Shown: positions 7,633-16,948 of the stretch, piece after piece
Position numbering within the stretch: the first letter of the stretch is position 1
Layout of the letters: each line of letters opens with the position of its first letter
Source: DASVUS01 sp036388675
Lineage (GTDB): Bacteria > Armatimonadota > Abditibacteriia > Abditibacteriales > Abditibacteriaceae
Assembly: GCA_036388675.1 (NCBI GenBank)
Contig: DASVRI010000025.1
Coordinates: 66,144-130,143, forward strand
Length of the DNA stretch: 64,000 nucleotides
Reading direction: 5' to 3'
Made by a program: the position numbers and the translations under genes
Notes under the pieces: model-generated
What the model was told of the DNA's origin: nothing
The model's input: the letters and a program-made list of their open reading frames with translations, nothing else
The model's database searches: none

Positions 7633-8784
7633 ATGGATGTAAATGTAATTAGTATCGACGGCTCCAGCGTTAGCAGCTCCAGCGTCAGCGGCTCCAGTGT
7701 CAACGGCTCGGCGGGTTGCCGGCGCTGCGAAAGTTTGCCGCCTAAAATTAGCGGGCCGGGCACGTTGCACATGCAGTTTCCGCTGGCGCACTCTTACAAC
7801 AAGATACTGACTTATCTGCGGAGTTCCGGCCTGGAGTACTCGCAACAGGGCGAGCGCGTGAGTGTGAATGTGGGTTCGGTTGATCTGGCGCCGGTGGTGG
7901 CTCCGCTGATGGATGTCTTGTCCTCGACTGAGCAGGCCGATGTGCGGGTTCTGTTTCAAGCCAGAGGCCGCGAAATGGACGTGAACAGCTATTTCGAAGT
8001 CGAGTCGCTGCATGGTTTTATCACCAAGGCGCAAAGCGGCTGGTTGCTCGATATGATGGCGGAGAACCGGCTCACGACGTGGTTTCAACCCATTGTAAAG
8101 TGTCAGGAGAGCGGCCAGGTTTATGCTTACGAATGTTTGCTGCGCGGTCAGGATAATCAGGGCACTGTGTTTCCCGGTCGCATTCTGGATGTGGCGCGCG
8201 GTGCCGGTTTGCTGTTTCAACTCGACCGGGCTGCGCGCCTGACCAATATCACCAACGCTCATCGCCAGGGCATCAAATCGCATATCTTCATCAACTTTAC
8301 ACCCACCTCGATCTACGACCCGGTGAATTGCCTGCGCAGCACGGTCAAAGCCGTTGATGAGATGGGCCTACAGCGCAGCCAGGTGATCTTTGAAGTGATC
8401 GAAAGCGAACTGGTGCGCGACGTGCCGCACCTCAAAGAGATTCTCGACTACTATCGCGCCAGCGGCTTTCGCGTCGCACTGGATGATGTGGGTTCGGGTT
8501 ACTCCAGCCTGAACATGCTGGGCCAACTGCGCCCCGACTATATCAAGCTCGACCGCGAACTCATCAGCGGCGTGCAGCACGATTCTTATAAAGCCGTCAT
8601 TGCACAAAAGCTGCTGGAAACCGCACAGGAACTCAAAATTCAAACTATTACGGAAGGCATCGAAGAAGAAGGTGAGTTTCACTGGGCGCGCGACCACGGC
8701 GCCGATTACGCGCAGGGATATTACTTCGCTCGCCCCGCCGCCATTCCTCCAATGCTGGAAAACCAACTTGCGGCGGCGCAGTGA
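7633..8784 (+). CDS. EAL-domain cyclic-di-GMP phosphodiesterase
   Basis: 383 residues. An N-terminal Ser-rich segment with repeated SSSV units (about 7-25) leads to a region of unknown fold (about 45-125), then a complete EAL domain (about 130-380). The metal/substrate signature is present: ECLLRG in place of EALLR, FINFTP, EVIESE, ALDDVGSGYSSL, YIKLDREL, TITEGIEEEGE and QGYYFARP. All acidic ligands and the catalytic Lys/Glu are retained, so it should hydrolyse c-di-GMP to pGpG. The ATG at 7633 with GAGG nine bases before it is favoured over a TTG at 7603. It is unlinked to other signalling genes here. Confidence 0.88.
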   Translation: MDVNVISIDGSSVSSSSVSGSSVNGSAGCRRCESLPPKISGPGTLHMQFPLAHSYNKILTYLRSSGLEYSQQGERVSVNVGSVDLAPVVAPLMDVLSSTEQADVRVLFQARGREMDVNSYFEVESLHGFITKAQSGWLLDMMAENRLTTWFQPIVKCQESGQVYAYECLLRGQDNQGTVFPGRILDVARGAGLLFQLDRAARLTNITNAHRQGIKSHIFINFTPTSIYDPVNCLRSTVKAVDEMGLQRSQVIFEVIESELVRDVPHLKEILDYYRASGFRVALDDVGSGYSSLNMLGQLRPDYIKLDRELISGVQHDSYKAVIAQKLLETAQELKIQTITEGIEEEGEFHWARDHGADYAQGYYFARPAAIPPMLENQLAAAQ

Positions 8785-8917
8785 AGCGCGAACGCAGCGA
8801 AATCTCGCTAACGAGTACTCGACAGCGCCTGTTTCTTAATTAAATGAGTGCTGTTTGTTTACACCACAGGCGCAGCGTTATACTTCGCAACGAAAATTCC
8901 CCACATTGGATTCAACT

Positions 8918-9328
8918 ATGGAACGCACATTGATTGTCGTAAAACCGGATGGCGTGCAGCGCGGTTTGTCGGGTGAGATTCTGGCGCGCTTCGAGCGGCG
9001 CGGCTTCAAACTTGTCGCATTGAAGATGATGACCGTCACGCCGGAACTGGCACAAGAGCACTATGCCGAGCACAGCGAAAAGCCGTTTTTTCCTGGACTG
9101 GTTGAGTTCATCACGAGCACGCCGGTTGTCGCGATGGTGCTCGAAGGGCAGAACGCGATTGCCCTGTCGCGGCAGATGATCGGCGCGACTGATCCGCTCA
9201 ACGTGGCGCCCGGCACCATCCGCGGCGATTACACGCTGGACAAGCAGGCTAACCTCATCCACGGCAGTGATAGCCCCGAAGCATCGGCGCGGGAACTGAA
9301 GTTGTGGTTCCCCGAACTGGGATCGTAG
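8918..9328 (+). CDS. ndk: Nucleoside diphosphate kinase
   Basis: 136 residues, typical length. It transfers the gamma-phosphate from ATP to other nucleoside diphosphates through a phosphohistidine. It starts METLIVVKPDGVQRGL-like (MERTLIVVKPDGV), has FKLVALKMM, RQMIGATDP and GTIRGDY, and carries the active-site NLIHGSD with the catalytic His at residue 115. The ATG at 8918 fits homologues; an upstream in-frame extension of 21 codons has no conserved sequence. A strong terminator follows, so it is probably transcribed alone. Confidence 0.95.
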   Translation: MERTLIVVKPDGVQRGLSGEILARFERRGFKLVALKMMTVTPELAQEHYAEHSEKPFFPGLVEFITSTPVVAMVLEGQNAIALSRQMIGATDPLNVAPGTIRGDYTLDKQANLIHGSDSPEASARELKLWFPELGS

Positions 9329-9339
9329 GATAAATGTGC

Positions 9340-9371
9340 AGAAAGGGGGCGCCGCGTGGCGCCCCCTTTCT
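9340..9371. terminator. Bidirectional terminator after ndk
   Basis: A perfect hairpin: 14-bp arms AGAAAGGGGGCGCC and GGCGCCCCCTTTCT separated by GCGT. It lies 11 bp after the ndk stop and 32 bp before the convergent secreted-protein gene ends, so it can serve both. Confidence 0.85.
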
Positions 9372-9402
9372 GTAGTGGTGCGGCGCCTGGGCGACGCCAC
9401 AA

Positions 9403-10161
9403 TCAGCGAATCGCCGGAGCGAAGCGCAGCCCCATTCCCATGACGAGCGGGCCTACACCCTCAAAATTGGGATAGCCATCGCCGCGAATCACAACTCCCA
9501 GGCCTGGTGTCTGAAAGAGAACGGCGAAGCCGCGCCCCGGAAAGCCCACGACCATCATCTGCGTCTCGTCGAAGTCGCCCCGTGCAATGCGCCGCCCTCC
9601 TTCGCGGGTCAGGTAAGCATTCTCATAATAGGCGAGCACCGATTGCGCGGCCTGGGTGGCTCTGGCGCGCGACGATTGATAGGAAGAGTTGTTCCCGCTG
9701 CGATAAGGGTTTGCCGTTTCAAATACCACAAAACGAAGCTGCTTGACATTGCGCAGTATCGTTTCAAGGTCGGCATCGGAGAGCATGCGCAGAGCGGCAG
9801 ATGTTTGGATGTCGGCAGGAGCGCCGGCAGACGTGTTGTCACCGTTGGCAGGTGTGTGGACACGATTCATCGAATCGAGCACATCCTTAAGACTGTTCCC
9901 CTTAAAGCCACGCAGGAACGACTTGACTACGCCGAGCACATCTTCATCACGCGCATCCACATCCAGGCGCAGACGGGCATTAGGCGGCAGTGGAATCGAC
10001 AGAATCGCTGCCGTGGGTGCTGGAACGACAGATGAGGTCTGCGCAGCGCTGGTTGTCTGTTCTGTCGGGCCGGGAGAAGTCTGTGCTACTGCGGCTGTCG
10101 CCCAGGCTGTCGCCGAGAGCAGGAGTGTTGCGACAACGGCGTGTGTTTTGTGGAAGCGCAT
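9403..10161 (-). CDS. Secreted protein of unknown function
   Basis: About 252 residues with a signal peptide (KTHAVVATLLLSATAWATAAVAQ) and a Thr/Ser/Pro-rich linker (about 28-50). The folded region contains IPLPPNARLRLDVDARDEDVLGVVKSFL, then RSGNNSSYQSSRARATQAAQSVLAYYE. The end is Gly-rich and hydrophobic (VVGFPGRGFAVLFQTPGLGVVIRGDG). No family was recognised. Two adjacent ATGs (10164, 10161) follow GAGGAAA. It probably acts outside the cytoplasmic membrane. It is convergent with ndk. Confidence 0.6.
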   Translation of the reverse strand: MRFHKTHAVVATLLLSATAWATAAVAQTSPGPTEQTTSAAQTSSVVPAPTAAILSIPLPPNARLRLDVDARDEDVLGVVKSFLRGFKGNSLKDVLDSMNRVHTPANGDNTSAGAPADIQTSAALRMLSDADLETILRNVKQLRFVVFETANPYRSGNNSSYQSSRARATQAAQSVLAYYENAYLTREGGRRIARGDFDETQMMVVGFPGRGFAVLFQTPGLGVVIRGDGYPNFEGVGPLVMGMGLRFAPAIR

Positions 10162-10197
10162 CATGGATTTTCCTCGCTATCTTCAGTTTCTAACCTG

Positions 10198-10353
10198 ACT
10201 TGCTACGTATGCCCGCCCCTGAAGCAGCGGGCTGAGTTGCAAGGCCCCGGAACGGGGCTGATGCTAACTCCTGATGATCAAGGAGGCCGCTTCAGCGGTC
10301 TTGTTCTTATCTCAGCCCGCTCGTTCACGGGCGGGCCAGAGGCCGTAGCAAGT
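10198..10353. mobile_element. MITE-like dispersed repeat, family A copy 1
   Basis: 156 bp with perfect 10-bp terminal inverted repeats (ACTTGCTACG at 10198-10207, CGTAGCAAGT at 10344-10353). It holds internal palindromic pieces (GGCCCCGGAACGGGGC-like; CCGCTTCAGCGG). A second, longer copy lies in opposite orientation at 45262-45499. They share GAACGGGGCTGATG, ACTCCTGATGATCA, CCGCTTCAG and GGTCTTGTTCT. No coding capacity. It is intergenic in both places. Confidence 0.7.
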
Positions 10354-10468
10354 CGAGTTATCTAAGGCCGCTTAATGGTAACATGCCGGTGCCTGATCTC
10401 ACAACAGAACGCAACTCTTTATTCTCCTGCTAAAATGCTTATCGCAGTTTCAGGTTTTTACTTCCTCT

Positions 10469-11707
10469 ATGGGCCATCCGATTTATCTCCTTGGACAACC
10501 TGACGAAGTGGGTGCGATTCTGGGCCGTTGCCAGCAACGAGTACTCGCAGAACGTGTCGCGCGCACGCTGCGCCGCGCCGGGGAAACCGGCACAACCGAC
10601 CTGCTGCATGAGCGCGCCGAACGCTTTGCACGAGTTCTCGCACAGGCCGCGCCGCACTGGCTGAACGAAGCGCAGGCGCAGGCTTCTGCGGCAGGCATCG
10701 AAGCGTGGCAGCTTCTGGCGCTGAACTGCCCGCCGCGCGATTTCTGGGGCAAGCATTACATTCCCGCTCCACTCGATGACGCCGGCCTCACGGCGGAACT
10801 GGTTGATGCCTACGAAGCGCAGGGCGTCGATCCCGGCCTGGGCGGTGAATGCACGGCTTACTTCGCGCTGGGCGAAGCAACAGTATCAGGCGAAACGTTG
10901 TTTCACAAAAACCGCGAAGAGCGCGACGAAGTGCAGTGCGTTTATATCAAGGGCATCCAGGGCAAGTTTCGTTTTGTGGGCGGCGGCGACATCGGCAACA
11001 TCGGCACGGCGCACCTGCAAACCGAAAATTTATGGGCTGGCGCGAATAACACGGGCAGCGACGTGCCTCCTGAAGAATACGTCGATTGCGCCCTGAGCGA
11101 TTCGCACGCGCTTCGTTATCTGGCGGAGAAGTGCCGCACCCTGGACGACATCATACCGGCTGTTGAACACTTGATCGCAAGGAGCTGGTTGGGTGGCGGT
11201 GGCTACAACAAAGGCAGCATTTTCTTGTTCGCTGATGCGGAACGTGGCCTGGTCGTCGAAGCGACATCGCGCCGCCTGGCGTTTGAATGGTTCCGTGACG
11301 ATGCGCAGGCCGTGCGCACCAATCATTTTGTGCTGCCCGCACTGAGCGAGTACTCGTTGCCGCCGCATCCCGGTTCGATGCAACGCCTGGAGCGTGCTAC
11401 ACAATTATGGGAAGCGCAGCACGGCCTGGCCGGTCTGTCGTTGGCGCGTGAAATCGGGCGCGACCGCGAAAATGCGCCGCACGCCATCTGCCGCAACCCG
11501 TCCGATAGTCTGGGCAGCGTGACGGTTTCGACTTCAAGCGCTACCATTTCAAAGCATGATGACAACCGCTGTCAGACGCATTTTCACAACGGACACCCGC
11601 GCTATGTTCCGGTCGTCGTGCACACGCCGGTTGATCGCGTTTCCGACTCGGACTTGGTCAGCGGCGCGCATAATCAACTGAGCCGCAACTATCGCGCATT
11701 TGTTTGA
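10469..11707 (+). CDS. C45-type acyltransferase/NTN hydrolase (acyl-CoA:6-APA acyltransferase-like)
   Basis: 412 residues. The segment GGECTAYFA (Cys128) followed by TLFHKNREERDE fits the autoprocessed N-terminal nucleophile Cys and adjacent strand of peptidase family C45. The middle (FVGGGDIGNIGT...LWAGANNTGSD) and the end (FHNGHPRYVPVVVHTP) also match the general layout. Members self-cleave before the Cys and hydrolyse or transfer acyl/amide groups on small molecules; the true substrate is unknown. An alpha-helical N-terminal part of about 125 residues precedes the nucleophile. Start at 10469 lacks a strong ribosome-binding site. The gene is followed, 133 bp later, by the MEMO-family gene. 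Confidence 0.62.
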   Translation: MGHPIYLLGQPDEVGAILGRCQQRVLAERVARTLRRAGETGTTDLLHERAERFARVLAQAAPHWLNEAQAQASAAGIEAWQLLALNCPPRDFWGKHYIPAPLDDAGLTAELVDAYEAQGVDPGLGGECTAYFALGEATVSGETLFHKNREERDEVQCVYIKGIQGKFRFVGGGDIGNIGTAHLQTENLWAGANNTGSDVPPEEYVDCALSDSHALRYLAEKCRTLDDIIPAVEHLIARSWLGGGGYNKGSIFLFADAERGLVVEATSRRLAFEWFRDDAQAVRTNHFVLPALSEYSLPPHPGSMQRLERATQLWEAQHGLAGLSLAREIGRDRENAPHAICRNPSDSLGSVTVSTSSATISKHDDNRCQTHFHNGHPRYVPVVVHTPVDRVSDSDLVSGAHNQLSRNYRAFV

Positions 11708-11840
11708 AGATTCACCGCAGAGGAGATTGGGAAAGCATCAGGTTCAAAGCGACTTCGAGTACTCGTAGCCACGGCTACTGCGATACATCGGCTCTTCTTT
11801 CCGCCCCGACCCTCTGCGGTTCACTATTCATTTTCATAAC

Positions 11841-13070
11841 ATGAAACCAAAATTAAGACGTTTTCAAATCACTCCCATCGAGCAGAACGGTGATGAGTTC
11901 TTGCTGCTGCACGACCCCATGGGCATTGCTGCCGATGCCGGTGTGCCGCGCGAACTGGGTTACTTGCTCAGCCTTTTCGACGGCACCCGCACGTATGATG
12001 AAATCATTGTTGACTACAAGAAGTTGGGTGGCGAGGAACTGCCCGCGTGGTTTATCGAAAAGACGGTGAATGATCTAGATGAAAACTACATGATCGAATC
12101 GCCACGACTCGAAGCCAGACTGCGCGAAGTGGAACGCAACCCCGTGCGGCCTGCTGTTCTGGCGGGACTTTCCTATCCTGCCGATGCGCAGCAGTTGCGG
12201 GCGCAGCTCAACGGCTTCTCGCAAAAAGCGCAGAAGTTGATGCCTTCGAGTACTCGAAATGGCGGCACGATGCCACCGGGCAAGCTGCGTGGCATCGTGG
12301 TGCCGCACATCGACTTTACGCGCGGCGGTGTCGTTGAAGCCCTGGCTTATGAGCCCCTGAAAACAGAAGAGTTCGATGTGCTGGTCGTGTTGGGTATTGC
12401 GCACTGTGGCGTGCGTTATCCGTTTTGCGCCGCACCCAAAGATTTTGAGACGCCGCTTGGCACCGCGCCATGCGACCGCGACTTCATTGCGGCGTTGCAG
12501 GAACGCGTCGGCGAGCGCCTGACGCGTGAACAGATCGCGCACAAAAACGAGCATTCGATTGAATTTGTCGCAGTATTTTTGCAGCACTTCGAGCAGTTCA
12601 AGAACACACGCATTGTGCCTATTATCTGCGGCGGATTCTTTGATGAAATTCAAAGCGGCGATTCACCATCGCGCAACGAAGACATCGCGCAGTTCATCCG
12701 TGCACTGCGCGAAGTAACGCATGAATGGGAAAGTCGCGGCCAGCGCGTCGGCTTTATCGCCAGCGTCGATGGCGCTCATGTCGGCACGCAGTTCGGCGAC
12801 CCGCGAGTACTCACTCCGGCACGTTTACAGGCAATCGAAAGTGGCGACCGCCAATTCTGGCGCCATGTCGAAGCCGGTGATGCCGAAGCGATGCACGCCC
12901 ATATCGCACGCGATAATAACGAGCGCAACGTCGATGCACATCCGGCGCTTTACACTTTGTTAACCGCTTTCCCGGAACTGCGCGGGCAACTTCTGCATTA
13001 CGCGCAGGCTTACAATCGCGAGCAGAATATCGTGGTTTCCTTTGCCGCAATGAGCCTGCACGAAGCCTGA
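11841..13070 (+). CDS. MEMO-family protein (AmmeMemoRadiSam system protein B-like)
   Basis: 409 residues. An N-terminal domain of about 100 residues (LLHDPMGIAADAGVPRELGYLLSLFDG) is fused to a MEMO domain from about 103. The domain shows AGLSYPAD, VPHIDFTRGG (His156), LGIAHCG (His188) and HKNEHSIEFVAVFLQ, the metal-site His set of Memo/class III extradiol dioxygenase-like proteins. In bacteria such proteins often accompany a radical SAM enzyme and an AMMECR1 protein; neither is next to it here. Biochemical role is uncertain. The upstream 130 bp carries a GAGTACTC copy but no clear promoter. Confidence 0.8.
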   Translation: MKPKLRRFQITPIEQNGDEFLLLHDPMGIAADAGVPRELGYLLSLFDGTRTYDEIIVDYKKLGGEELPAWFIEKTVNDLDENYMIESPRLEARLREVERNPVRPAVLAGLSYPADAQQLRAQLNGFSQKAQKLMPSSTRNGGTMPPGKLRGIVVPHIDFTRGGVVEALAYEPLKTEEFDVLVVLGIAHCGVRYPFCAAPKDFETPLGTAPCDRDFIAALQERVGERLTREQIAHKNEHSIEFVAVFLQHFEQFKNTRIVPIICGGFFDEIQSGDSPSRNEDIAQFIRALREVTHEWESRGQRVGFIASVDGAHVGTQFGDPRVLTPARLQAIESGDRQFWRHVEAGDAEAMHAHIARDNNERNVDAHPALYTLLTAFPELRGQLLHYAQAYNREQNIVVSFAAMSLHEA

Positions 13071-13303
13071 GTGATAATCAGTTGAAAGTTGCTTGCATCG
13101 GATACAGCACAACAGGCAGTCGTGGCAACGTGTACTCAACTGTAGAAAAATAATGATCGACAGCAATTCCGGCATTCAATTGGAACTCTGACGCGCTTCA
13201 TCCTAAAAATGCGAGGCGTGTTATGAAGAGATGTGAAGTTAATTGGCAGCGGTTGCCGCTGTATTCACTGCTTTGTGTTCTTTCTATGAATAACGAGTAC
13301 TCG

Positions 13304-15391
13304 ATGGCACAAACAACGACATCCGCACAAACAGCACAAAACGATGTCGCGGCGGCACACGAAGCCAATGATCCCACTGCAGTGGCCAACATAGCGGCTG
13401 AAATCGCGCAACTGCGTGAGAAGCTGACACAGGCGAATTATGAGTACTACATTCTCGATAATCCGTCGCTGAGCGACGATCAATATGACCTGTTGATGCG
13501 CCGCCTGGTCGCGCTGGAAACGGAGCATCCTGAACTCATCACGCCGGATTCACCGACGCAGCGTGTGGGTGCGCCGCTCAAGGGCGGCTTCTTGGAAGTG
13601 GCGCATCGCGTGCCTATGCTGTCGCTGCAAGATGTGCGCAGCGAAGCTGAACTCGTCGATTGGGAAAATCGCATTCGCCGCCATTTGCATCTGCCCGCTG
13701 ACCAGGAAATCGAATATGTCTGCGAACCAAAAATTGATGGCCTGGCGATTTCGCTCACCTACGAAAATGGCCGCTTTGTGCGTGGCCTGACGCGCGGCGA
13801 CGGCGTGCGCGGCGAAGACATTTCAGCGAACCTGCGCACCATCAATGCGATTCCGCTGGCGTTGCGCGGGCAGGTGTTGCCTTTATTCGAAGCACGCGGC
13901 GAGGTTTATATCACGCGCAGCGAGTTCGAGAAAATCAACGAACGCCAGGCCGCCGAAGGCAAGCCGCTGTTTGCCAATCCGCGCAATGCCGGGGCGGGCA
14001 GCGTGCGCCAACTCGATCCGAAAGTAACGGCATCGCGGCGCCTCACGTTTTTCGCTTATACCGTCGGTGCAGTTGAAGGGCGCACTTTCAAAACGCACGA
14101 GGAGATTCTGGGCACATTGCGCGACTTCGGTTTTCGCGTCAATACGGTCAATAAAACGTGTCGCGGTTTGGCACAGGTGCGCGAGTTCATAGAGCATTGG
14201 CGCGAAGAGCGTCACGTTGTGGACTATGCAACCGATGGCGTGGTAGTCAAAGTCAATTCCATTGCGCTACAAAACGAACTCGGCTTTGTGGGCCGCAACC
14301 CGCGTTGGGCTTGCGCGTTCAAATATCCGCCCGAAGAACAGATCACACGAGTACTCGACATCACGGTAAACGTCGGACGCACCGGCGCTCTGACGCCCCT
14401 GGCGCACTTTGAGCCGGTTGAAGTGGCAGGCACAACGGTTTCCAAAGCGACGTTGCACAACGAAGACGAAATGCGCCGCAAAGATATTCGCATCGGCGAT
14501 AAAGTCGTGATTCGCAAGGCGGGCGAAATCATCCCTGAAGTGGTGAAAGTATTGGTCGAAGAGCGCACCGGAACCGAGCGTGAGTATGTGTTTCCCACGC
14601 ACTGCCCGGTTTGCAAAGCCGATGTGGTGCGGCCCGAAGGCGAAGTTGTGGCGCGCTGTGTCAATGCCGAATGCCCGGCACAGTTGGAACGATTACTGGA
14701 ACACTTCGTGGCGCGCGGCGCCATGAACATCGACCGCGTTGGTGAAAAACTCATCAAGCAACTGGTGGCAGCCGGCCTGGTGCGCGATGTGGCCGACCTG
14801 TTCGGCATCAGCAAAGAGCAGTTGCTCGAATTGGAACGCATGGCCGATAAAAGCGCGCAGAACGTGATGGACTCCATCGAGAGTGCCAAAAAACCAACGC
14901 TGGCGCGCCTGATTTATGCACTGGGTATTCGACACGTCGGCGAACGCACAGCGGAACTTATCGCCGACCGATTCGGTACGCTGGAGAATTTGCGCAATGC
15001 TTCTCTTGAAGAAATTTCGGGCATTCACGATGTAGGCCCCGTCGCCGGAGCCAGCGTGCGCGCCTGGCTGGATGAAGAACACAATCAACTTGTATTACAA
15101 AAGTTGCAACAGCATGGAGTTGTGCCGCAGCAGTCGACAAAGCGTGTAGATGCTGACAGTGAGTTGATGGGTAAGAGTTTCGTATTCACCGGCACATTAA
15201 CCATGAACCGGCGCGATGCGGAAGAATTGGTGAAGAGCATGGGCGCGCGTGTTTCGGGTAGTGTCTCCAAAAAAACCGATTATGTCGTGGTGGGCGAAGA
15301 CGCCGGCAGCAAAGCCGACCGCGCGCGCGAACTTGGTGTCACGATTCTCAGCGAGGACGAGTTCAAGCAACTGGTTGGCCTCCACGAGTAA
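13304..15391 (+). CDS. ligA: NAD-dependent DNA ligase
   Basis: About 695 residues. Seals nicks in DNA using NAD+. Domains in order: Ia (NYEYYILDNPSLSDDQYD), adenylation domain with the nucleophile Lys in CEPKIDGLAISL, OB fold, a four-Cys zinc finger (CPVC...CVNAECPAQ), helix-hairpin-helix repeats, and a C-terminal BRCT domain (FVFTGTLTMNRRDAEELV to the end). All are intact. The start is uncertain: ATGs at 13223 (with GAGG upstream), 13286 and 13304 are in frame. The extra N-terminal residues are Thr/Ala-rich and not conserved, so the shortest form is given. Start 13304 directly follows a GAGTACTC. Confidence 0.93.
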   Translation: MAQTTTSAQTAQNDVAAAHEANDPTAVANIAAEIAQLREKLTQANYEYYILDNPSLSDDQYDLLMRRLVALETEHPELITPDSPTQRVGAPLKGGFLEVAHRVPMLSLQDVRSEAELVDWENRIRRHLHLPADQEIEYVCEPKIDGLAISLTYENGRFVRGLTRGDGVRGEDISANLRTINAIPLALRGQVLPLFEARGEVYITRSEFEKINERQAAEGKPLFANPRNAGAGSVRQLDPKVTASRRLTFFAYTVGAVEGRTFKTHEEILGTLRDFGFRVNTVNKTCRGLAQVREFIEHWREERHVVDYATDGVVVKVNSIALQNELGFVGRNPRWACAFKYPPEEQITRVLDITVNVGRTGALTPLAHFEPVEVAGTTVSKATLHNEDEMRRKDIRIGDKVVIRKAGEIIPEVVKVLVEERTGTEREYVFPTHCPVCKADVVRPEGEVVARCVNAECPAQLERLLEHFVARGAMNIDRVGEKLIKQLVAAGLVRDVADLFGISKEQLLELERMADKSAQNVMDSIESAKKPTLARLIYALGIRHVGERTAELIADRFGTLENLRNASLEEISGIHDVGPVAGASVRAWLDEEHNQLVLQKLQQHGVVPQQSTKRVDADSELMGKSFVFTGTLTMNRRDAEELVKSMGARVSGSVSKKTDYVVVGEDAGSKADRARELGVTILSEDEFKQLVGLHE

Positions 15392-15529
15392 AGACGCCGA
15401 AAGTGACTCATTGAGTACTCAGAAAAAGAATTTTTATCAAATTCCAAACGACTATGTTAAGTTCCCGTCTTCTTGTGGCAGAAATGTTATGGAGCGTCGA
15501 GAACGCTCGGACACTTACAGGAGAAGACG

Positions 15530-16003
15530 ATGAAAATCACGAAGTATCTGGCTGCTCCGGTGGCCCTTGTTGTAATGTTGAGCGCAAGTGGTGTTGTGAC
15601 AGCCAAGCCCGGCGGCAAAGGCCGCAATGCCAACAGCACCCTGAGTGGTGGTGGAGATCGTCACGGCGGTGGAGCACGTCATGCCGGTGGCGATAAGCAC
15701 GCCGGTGGCGACAAACATGCCGGTGGCAGCAAGCACGGCGGTGGCGATGATGTGGACGAAATTGAAGACGTTGATGATATAGACGACGACTCGCCGGAAG
15801 ACAAGGCGGCCAAGGAAGCGGCCAAAGCCGAGCGTGATGCGGCGCGAGAGGCCGCCAAGGAAGCAAAACGCGTGGCCAAGGAAGCCGCCAAAGCTGCAAA
15901 GCGTGCCGCCAAGGAAGCCCGCAAGAACCCGCCGGCCCCGACCCCGACTCCAGAACCCACCCCGGAGCCAACGCCAGATCCGACACCCACGCCGGCTGCG
16001 TAA
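15530..16003 (+). CDS. Low-complexity secreted protein, His/Gly repeats and charged helix
   Basis: 157 residues. A signal peptide (MKITKYLAAPVALVVMLSASGVVTA) is followed by Gly/His repeats (HAGGDKHAGG type, about 45-72), an acidic patch (DDVDEIEDVDDIDDD), a long Ala/Lys/Glu helix (KEAAKAERDAAREAAKEAK style, about 90-137) and a Pro-Thr tail (PTPEPTPEPTPDPTP). No family match; the composition suggests a metal-binding or wall-associated filament-like protein. AGGAGA precedes the ATG at good spacing. Its own terminator follows. Confidence 0.65.
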   Translation: MKITKYLAAPVALVVMLSASGVVTAKPGGKGRNANSTLSGGGDRHGGGARHAGGDKHAGGDKHAGGSKHGGGDDVDEIEDVDDIDDDSPEDKAAKEAAKAERDAAREAAKEAKRVAKEAAKAAKRAAKEARKNPPAPTPTPEPTPEPTPDPTPTPAA

Positions 16004-16067
16004 AGTAAAATTCGCAAAACAGAAACAAACTTCGCGTCACAGTAAATATCGCAGGACAACTGGTGAA

Positions 16068-16108
16068 AATGAAAAGAGCCGCCCTGAAAATGGGTGGCTC
16101 TTTTCATT
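16068..16108. terminator. Terminator after the His/Gly-rich protein
   Basis: Hairpin with 13-bp arms AATGAAAAGAGCC and GGCTCTTTTCATT, extended by a further GCCC/GGGT pairing around the loop. It lies between convergent genes and is bidirectional in form. Confidence 0.8.
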
Positions 16109-16123
16109 GTTATACAGGGCACT

Positions 16124-16666
16124 CTATTGGTTCGTGATTGTCTGATATCCGTGGACTGCCCGGTAGGCGCCGGATGCTTCATAGAGTTGCTCGTCGTCCA
16201 ATGTCCTCGTCCCCAACCCATCCACGTAGCGATTAAAAAGGCAGAACAACCCTGTAATGAGGACCGTGTCGTGAATCGCTTTGTCGTCAGCTCCTGCTTC
16301 ACGTGCCCCTGCCACGTCTTCCAGAGTCACCTCTCGTCCATCCCGCCGCACCTTCTCCGCTATTGCCAGTAGCGCCTGCATCCTGGCATCCAATGTGTCG
16401 CAGTTTCCGTCCATGACATCCGCCACGATGCTGCGCTGCTCTTCCAATAAGTGTCGCGCGATGGCGGCATGTGAGCGAGCGCAAGACGTACAGCCGTTGC
16501 GCGTCGAAACGTAAGCACCAATCAATTCCCGCTCGCCGCGTGTCAGCGATGACGGCCCGCACAGCAAAGCCTGAGTCAGGCTTCGCAAGGGCTCTCCTGT
16601 TTCAGGAAATGCAGCCAGTAGCCCTCGTATTCCAGGGATACCTTCAGGAACTGCAATGTATGCCAT
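16124..16666 (-). CDS. Carboxymuconolactone decarboxylase/AhpD-like peroxidase-related protein
   Basis: 180 residues, all-helical. The motif GERELIGAYVSTRNGCTSCARSHA has the CxxC followed three residues later by His that defines the AhpD-type redox centre. The C-terminal half (DDKAIHDTVLITGLFCLFNRYVDGLG) matches peroxidase-related family members. It is likely a thiol-dependent peroxidase or disulfide reductase in the cytoplasm. The ATG at 16666 is preferred because AAGGAG precedes it; a 29-codon upstream extension lacks conservation. Confidence 0.85.
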   Translation of the reverse strand: MAYIAVPEGIPGIRGLLAAFPETGEPLRSLTQALLCGPSSLTRGERELIGAYVSTRNGCTSCARSHAAIARHLLEEQRSIVADVMDGNCDTLDARMQALLAIAEKVRRDGREVTLEDVAGAREAGADDKAIHDTVLITGLFCLFNRYVDGLGTRTLDDEQLYEASGAYRAVHGYQTITNQ

Positions 16667-16797
16667 GTCCGCTCCTTCTATGTGTGCACTCTCAGACACA
16701 AAGCAAAAGGTGTCCGTCTGCTTTTTGCTTTTCCCTGTGCCACTTGCATTCAACCAATGAACTTGAATACTTGGACTGTTTCTCAGGACAACTTGAT

Positions 16798-16889
16798 CAA
16801 GAGTTACGCGGAAGCCGGTATTCGTAGGGGGCGTAGCACGCTACGCCCATACAGTGCCCTGCATTTGCAAGCCCGCTGCGTAGATCCTG
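16798..16889. mobile_element. MITE-like repeat, family B copy 1 (with REP-like core)
   Basis: 92 bp bounded by imperfect inverted ends (CAAGAGTTACGCGG / CGCTGCGTAGATCCTG read in reverse) and by a 6-bp direct repeat CTTGAT (16792-16797 and 16890-16895), consistent with a target duplication. The core is a palindrome GGGGCGTAGCACGCTACGCCC. Copy 2 at 40071-40196 shares the core, GAAGCCGGT and GCATTTGCAAGCC. No coding capacity. Confidence 0.68.
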
Positions 16890-16948
16890 CTTGATCTTAA
16901 TCCTAACATTTCGTAACAGCCATAACAGGGCACCCGTGAACGTTCGCT

